This document shows positions 60,372-64,000 of a DNA stretch of 64,000 nt, piece by piece. The DNA lies in contig NZ_CAJYVQ010000002.1 of the NCBI RefSeq assembly GCF_913778665.1, positions 248,001 through 312,000 of the forward strand, given 5' to 3'. Numbering within the stretch: position 1 is the stretch's first letter; the number at the start of each line of letters is the position of its first letter. The DNA is from an uncultured Stenotrophomonas sp. (GTDB lineage Bacteria > Pseudomonadota > Gammaproteobacteria > Xanthomonadales > Xanthomonadaceae). The notes beneath the pieces are model-generated. The model saw nothing but the letters and a program-made list of their open reading frames with translations. It ran no database searches and was not told where the DNA came from. A program made the translations under genes and the position numbers.

Positions 60372-61910
60372 ATGGAATGGTTGGCTGACCCCTCGATATG
60401 GATGGGCCTTGCAACCCTGGTCGTGCTGGAGATCGTTCTCGGCATCGACAACCTGGTGTTCATCGCGATCCTGGCCGACAAGCTGCCACCGCACCAGCGC
60501 GACCGCGCGCGCGTGATCGGCCTGACCCTGGCGTTGCTGATGCGGCTGGTGCTGCTGGCGGCGCTGGCCTGGATCATGAAACTGACCGAGCCGCTGGTCA
60601 CGTTGCTCGAACACAGCTTCTCCGGCCGTGACCTGATCCTGCTGGGCGGCGGCCTGTTCCTGCTGTTCAAGGGAACGATGGAACTGCACGAGCGGCTGGA
60701 AGGCCGCGAGCACCATGAAGACGGCAAGAAGGTCTATGCCAGCTTCGCGATGGTGGTGGCGCAGATCGTGGTGCTCGACGCGGTGTTCTCGCTGGACTCG
60801 GTGATCACCGCGGTCGGCATGGTCGACAACCTGGGCGTGATGTACGCCGCGGTGACCATCGCGATGGCGCTGATGCTGATGGCCAGCAAGCCGCTGACCC
60901 GCTTCGTCAACAAGCATCCCACGGTGGTGGTGCTGTGCCTGGGCTTCCTGCTGATGATCGGTTTCAGCCTGGTGGCCGAGGGCCTGGGCTACAAGATCCC
61001 GAAGGGCTATCTGTACGCGGCCATCGCATTCTCGATCCTGGTCGAAGCCTTCAACCAGTGGGTGCGCTTCAACCGCGAGCGCAACGAGCGCCGCCAGCCG
61101 TTCCGCCAGCGCACCGCCGATGCAGTGCTGCGCATGCTGGGGGCACGCCCGGCCAACGGCCACGATGACGACGGCGAGGACGCACACGCCGATGCCGAAG
61201 AACGGCTGCAGCCGGCCGAGCACGAGATGATCCGCAGCGTGCTGGGACTGGCCGACCGCCCGGTGTCGAGCGTGATGACCGTGCGCGCCGACGTGCAGTG
61301 GATCGATCTGGCGCGCGGCCAGGACGACGTGGTGGCACGCTTGGTGGCATCGCCGCATACACGTCTGCTGGTGGGCGAGGGCGACCTGGACAAGCTGCGC
61401 GGCGTGGTCCAGAGCCGTGACCTGTTGGCCGATCTGCTGCAGGGCAAACCGCTGCAACTGGAAGGCAACCTGCGCGAGCCGCAGTATGTGCTGTCCAGCG
61501 CCAGCGCACTGCAGGCGCTGGAACTGATCCGCCAGCACCCGGTGCCGCTGGCGGTGGCCGTGGACGAGTACGGCAGCGTGGAAGGCCTGGTCACCGCCAA
61601 CGATCTGCTGGCGGCGATCGCCGGCGACCTGGTCGACACCCAGGACGAACGCTACGGCGTGGTGGCGCAGGGCGAGGGCCGCTGGGAGGCCGACGGTGCG
61701 CTGACCTTGGATGACCTGCAGCGGCTGGCCGGTATATCGCTGCCGCGCAGTGCCGACTACATGACCATCTCCGGCCTGGTGCTGGAGCAGTTGGGGCGCC
61801 TGCCCGACGTTGGTGACGCGGTGGAGATCGCGGATGTACGCATCACCGTGCTGGCGATGGAAAAGCGCCGCATCGCCCGCCTGCGGGTGGAACGGCTGGG
61901 CAATCTGTAG
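60372..61910 (+). CDS. TerC family membrane protein with CBS and CorC_HlyC domains
   Basis: A 512-residue protein. Residues 1 to about 235 are a TerC-type membrane domain with seven segments and conserved acidic sites ([37 protein letters not shown]). After a charged linker with [14 protein letters not shown], a CBS pair follows (about 290-410, [36 protein letters not shown]), then a CorC_HlyC domain to the end. Members are thought to move metals (Mn2+) or maintain membrane functions; the exact role here is unknown. Similar to YegH/YoaE of E. coli. Confidence 0.9.
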   Translation: MEWLADPSIWMGLATLVVLEIVLGIDNLVFIAILADKLPPHQRDRARVIGLTLALLMRLVLLAALAWIMKLTEPLVTLLEHSFSGRDLILLGGGLFLLFKGTMELHERLEGREHHEDGKKVYASFAMVVAQIVVLDAVFSLDSVITAVGMVDNLGVMYAAVTIAMALMLMASKPLTRFVNKHPTVVVLCLGFLLMIGFSLVAEGLGYKIPKGYLYAAIAFSILVEAFNQWVRFNRERNERRQPFRQRTADAVLRMLGARPANGHDDDGEDAHADAEERLQPAEHEMIRSVLGLADRPVSSVMTVRADVQWIDLARGQDDVVARLVASPHTRLLVGEGDLDKLRGVVQSRDLLADLLQGKPLQLEGNLREPQYVLSSASALQALELIRQHPVPLAVAVDEYGSVEGLVTANDLLAAIAGDLVDTQDERYGVVAQGEGRWEADGALTLDDLQRLAGISLPRSADYMTISGLVLEQLGRLPDVGDAVEIADVRITVLAMEKRRIARLRVERLGNL

Positions 61911-61965
61911 CGTCGAGCCCTGCTCGACGGCTTCCCGAGCAGCCGAGCATGGGCTCGGCTCTACA
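61907..61965. repeat. GTAG-type hairpin repeat pair
   Basis: GTAGCGTCGAGC-CCT-GCTCGACGGC (61907-61931) and GCAGCCGAGC-ATG-GGCTCGGCTCTAC (61940-61965), head-to-head. The TerC stop codon TAG (61908-61910) is part of the GTAG head. Confidence 0.78.
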
Positions 61966-62013
61966 CAACACGGCTGGCAGTCGTCACCATGGAGGGCCCG
62001 CTTTCTTTCCTGG

Positions 62014-63150
62014 ATGGTCGCAGTGCTGAGTACGATCGGTTTGTTGATGGGCCTGTATGTGGCCTGGCGCCTGTTCTGGCCGCTGCGCATGCCCACCTGG
62101 CTGAAGGTCGTGCTGTCGCTGCTGCTGGTGGGCGTGGGCGTGCAGCTGCGCATCGTTGCCACCTTCTGGGGCACGATGGCCTCGCCCGAGATTCCGAAAC
62201 TGGCCATCGCCACGCTGGCGACCGGCTCCACGGCGGTGTTGCTGTTGGCGTTGCTGATGCTGGCGCTGGATGTGGGCCTGCTCGCTTCGCGCCTGCTGCG
62301 CTGGCCACGTGCGGTAGCCGCACTGCGCACGCGGAGTCTGCGACCGGCGGCCGGCATGCTGGCCCTGCTGGTCAGTGGTTACGGCGTCAGCCAGGGCATG
62401 GCGGTTCCCAAGCCCCGGCAGATCGAGGTGAGCATCGCCGGGCTGCCTGCTGCATTTGACGGCTATCGCGTGCTGCAGTTGACCGACATCCACGCCAGTC
62501 GCCTGCTGACCGGCGACTGGGTGCGCAAGGTGGTGGAGGAGAGCAACGCACTGACGCCGGACCTGATTGTTATCACCGGCGATCTGATCGATGGCAGCGT
62601 CGAAGCCCGTCGCGATGACGCGCGCCCCTTGGCGGATCTGCATGCGCCGGACGGTGTCATCGCCATCACCGGCAACCACGAGTACTACGCGCAGTACCAG
62701 CACTGGATGCAGGCGTTCCGCGCGCTGCACATGCAGGTGCTGGAAAACAGCCACCTGCAGGTACGCCGCGGCGATGCCGCGCTGATCATCGCCGGGGTGA
62801 CCGACCCGGTGGCGGCGCGCTATGGCCTGCCGCTGCCGGATCTCCAGGCTGCACTGGCCGGTGCCGATCCGTCCGCACCGGTGATCCTGCTCGATCATCG
62901 CCCACGCAATGCGCGTGAGGCCGCTGCGCGTGGTGTGAAGCTGCAGTTGTCCGGACATACCCACGGCGGGCAGATCATCGGCATGGACCAGCTGGTGAAG
63001 CGGGCCAATGGTGGCTATGTTTCCGGCCGCTACGACGTCGATGGCATGACCTTGTATGTCAGCAACGGTGCCGGTCTGTGGGCGGGCTTCCCGGCGCGGC
63101 TCGGCGTACCGTCCGAGATCACCCTGATCACGCTGCGCTCCGCCCCGTAG
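62014..63150 (+). CDS. Membrane-anchored metallophosphoesterase
   Basis: A 378-residue protein with four N-terminal membrane segments (within 1-130) and a calcineurin-type phosphoesterase domain: DIHASR (Asp158), GDLIDGS, GNHEYY (220-225) and GHTHGG (314-319) make up the two-metal site. Relatives such as YkuE/YaeI remove phosphate groups in lipid or cell-envelope metabolism; the substrate here is unknown. ATG 62014 is the likeliest start, though the ribosome binding site is weak. Confidence 0.87.
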   Translation: MVAVLSTIGLLMGLYVAWRLFWPLRMPTWLKVVLSLLLVGVGVQLRIVATFWGTMASPEIPKLAIATLATGSTAVLLLALLMLALDVGLLASRLLRWPRAVAALRTRSLRPAAGMLALLVSGYGVSQGMAVPKPRQIEVSIAGLPAAFDGYRVLQLTDIHASRLLTGDWVRKVVEESNALTPDLIVITGDLIDGSVEARRDDARPLADLHAPDGVIAITGNHEYYAQYQHWMQAFRALHMQVLENSHLQVRRGDAALIIAGVTDPVAARYGLPLPDLQAALAGADPSAPVILLDHRPRNAREAAARGVKLQLSGHTHGGQIIGMDQLVKRANGGYVSGRYDVDGMTLYVSNGAGLWAGFPARLGVPSEITLITLRSAP

Positions 63151-63310
63151 CACGAGGTGGAACAGATATGGCGCTGGCCCTGGCCCATCGGTGCGCGCCG
63201 ATGGAACGGCCGATCCGCGCCATGCGCCGGGGTAGTCCCCATCGGATGTCCTTGCAGCCCCTGATCGGCGATCATCCATGCTTGATGCAGGAGTGAAAAG
63301 GAAGCACGCA

Positions 63311-64000
63311 ATGCAGGCACGCCATCCTTCAATCGGGCACGCATGCCGTATCGCGCTGCTGATCAGCGCCGGGTTGCTGCTGGCCTGCCAGCGCTCGCCG
63401 GACGTACCGGCCGAACACACGCCTGCAGCCCCACCGGCGGTGATGCCGACCGCCAGCGTCGACCTCTCCCCGCTGTTGGATGCGCTGCCGACCTGTGCGC
63501 TGGACGGTTGGTACATCGACCTTCAGACCGATCGCCCGGCCCATCCCTGGCTGGCCGCGAACGCGCCGAAACCCTGCAGGGTGGACGAAGAGAACGAGAT
63601 CGCCACGTTCTGCGTGCGGGGGCACTGGAAGGGATTACCGGTGGAGGAGGTGATCCTTCCGACGATGACGTTCGTTTCGTTCCGTGGGGCGAAGATCGGC
63701 CTGCGGCTGGAGAAGGCGCGCTCGATCGTCCGCGATCAGTTCGGACAGGATTTCCCGGGGGGTGCGGCCTACGAGGCGGGCCGCGAGGCGAAGCTGATGG
63801 CCGATCCCGAGGATGCGCAGCGTTCCTGGCTGCTGTGCAGCACGCCGGAACCGGGAGACAACCTGGGCATCCAGGCAGGCGTGAGCTATTCCGGCATGAA
63901 CCTTCCCTACGACCACGACGGGTGCAGCTATCGCTACAGCCCGGTCGATTTCTGCGACGCGCAGCACGTGGCGCGCATCGAGGAAGCCCTCAGGAACGCG
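63311..64000 (+). CDS. Lipoprotein, incomplete at the window end
   Basis: A frame open from ATG 63311 to the last base (230 codons) with AAGGA nine bases upstream. It starts MQARHPSIGHACRIALLISA and carries a lipobox (LLLAC, Cys26), so it is a lipoprotein. The mature part has several cysteines (PTCALDGW, PKPCRVDEEN, ATFCVRG, LLCSTPEPG, DGCSYRYSP, DFCDAQ) that could pair in disulfides. No family is recognised, and the C-terminus is not seen. Confidence 0.72.
   Translation, partial: MQARHPSIGHACRIALLISAGLLLACQRSPDVPAEHTPAAPPAVMPTASVDLSPLLDALPTCALDGWYIDLQTDRPAHPWLAANAPKPCRVDEENEIATFCVRGHWKGLPVEEVILPTMTFVSFRGAKIGLRLEKARSIVRDQFGQDFPGGAAYEAGREAKLMADPEDAQRSWLLCSTPEPGDNLGIQAGVSYSGMNLPYDHDGCSYRYSPVDFCDAQHVARIEEALRNA

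Noticed and set aside
63167..63296. Short frame between the phosphoesterase and the last lipoprotein gene
   Set aside because: No ribosome binding site and no recognisable features.

Overview
The window reads as chromosomal DNA of a high-GC gammaproteobacterium of the Xanthomonadaceae, most likely Stenotrophomonas. The pointers are a MurD2/MurL pair, a fused aspartate kinase/diaminopimelate decarboxylase, an ABC permease fused to an M1-type peptidase, TonB-dependent maltodextrin uptake, and many short GTAG-type hairpin repeats at gene ends. There are no rRNA or tRNA genes, CRISPR arrays, prophage or intact transposons. Taxonomy is inferred from gene content, not from a marker gene.

Layout: 1-4.1 kb holds a partial lipoprotein, a DUF3861-like protein, a lysine-rich HU-type protein, OsmC and two tandem PhzF-family proteins. 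4.1-9.5 kb is a cell-wall precursor block: aspartate kinase/DAP decarboxylase, MurL, MurD2. 9.6-13.4 kb has a tandem pair of an unknown family, an SMI1/KNR4 protein, a dienelactone hydrolase and IspB. 13.5-27 kb is a malto-oligosaccharide locus: a GH13 glucosidase, a TonB-dependent receptor, a GH97 enzyme, a six-hairpin glycosidase-like protein, an MFS sugar transporter and a secreted GH13 amylase. 27-35 kb has an SseB-like protein, a GNAT enzyme, the ABC/M1 peptidase fusion with its ATPase, a LacI regulator and Ssb.

35.4-41.5 kb is a chaperone-usher fimbrial operon (pilin, chaperone, usher, tip protein, second chaperone) of visibly lower GC, followed by a 1.3 kb gene-poor gap. 42.7-52.5 kb is a sugar-oxidation locus of two convergent operons. 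It encodes a GMC dehydrogenase with its Tat-exported small subunit and a cytochrome c, a DUF1080 3-keto-glycoside-type hydrolase/lyase, three sugar isomerase-like proteins, a Gfo/Idh/MocA oxidoreductase, an MFS importer and a LacI repressor. 52.5-55.1 kb is an arsenic resistance cluster (arsR-arsC-acr3 divergent from arsH). The remainder holds a MASE2-type diguanylate cyclase, an AI-2E family exporter, a pyridoxamine-oxidase-fold protein, a DUF2975/XRE pair, a TerC-CBS protein, a metallophosphoesterase and a partial lipoprotein.

Two regulons can be read from repeated operators. The 14-mer TGAATACGTATGCA occurs exactly three times, each time upstream of maltodextrin genes. The palindrome TGCAATCGATTGCA occurs twice, once in front of each operon of the sugar-oxidation locus and beside its LacI gene. 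The second system, in which sugars would be oxidised to 3-keto forms in the periplasm, cleaved, imported and reduced, is the most interesting part of the window. Its genes are recognisable family by family, but its substrate and exact chemistry cannot be read from the sequence.
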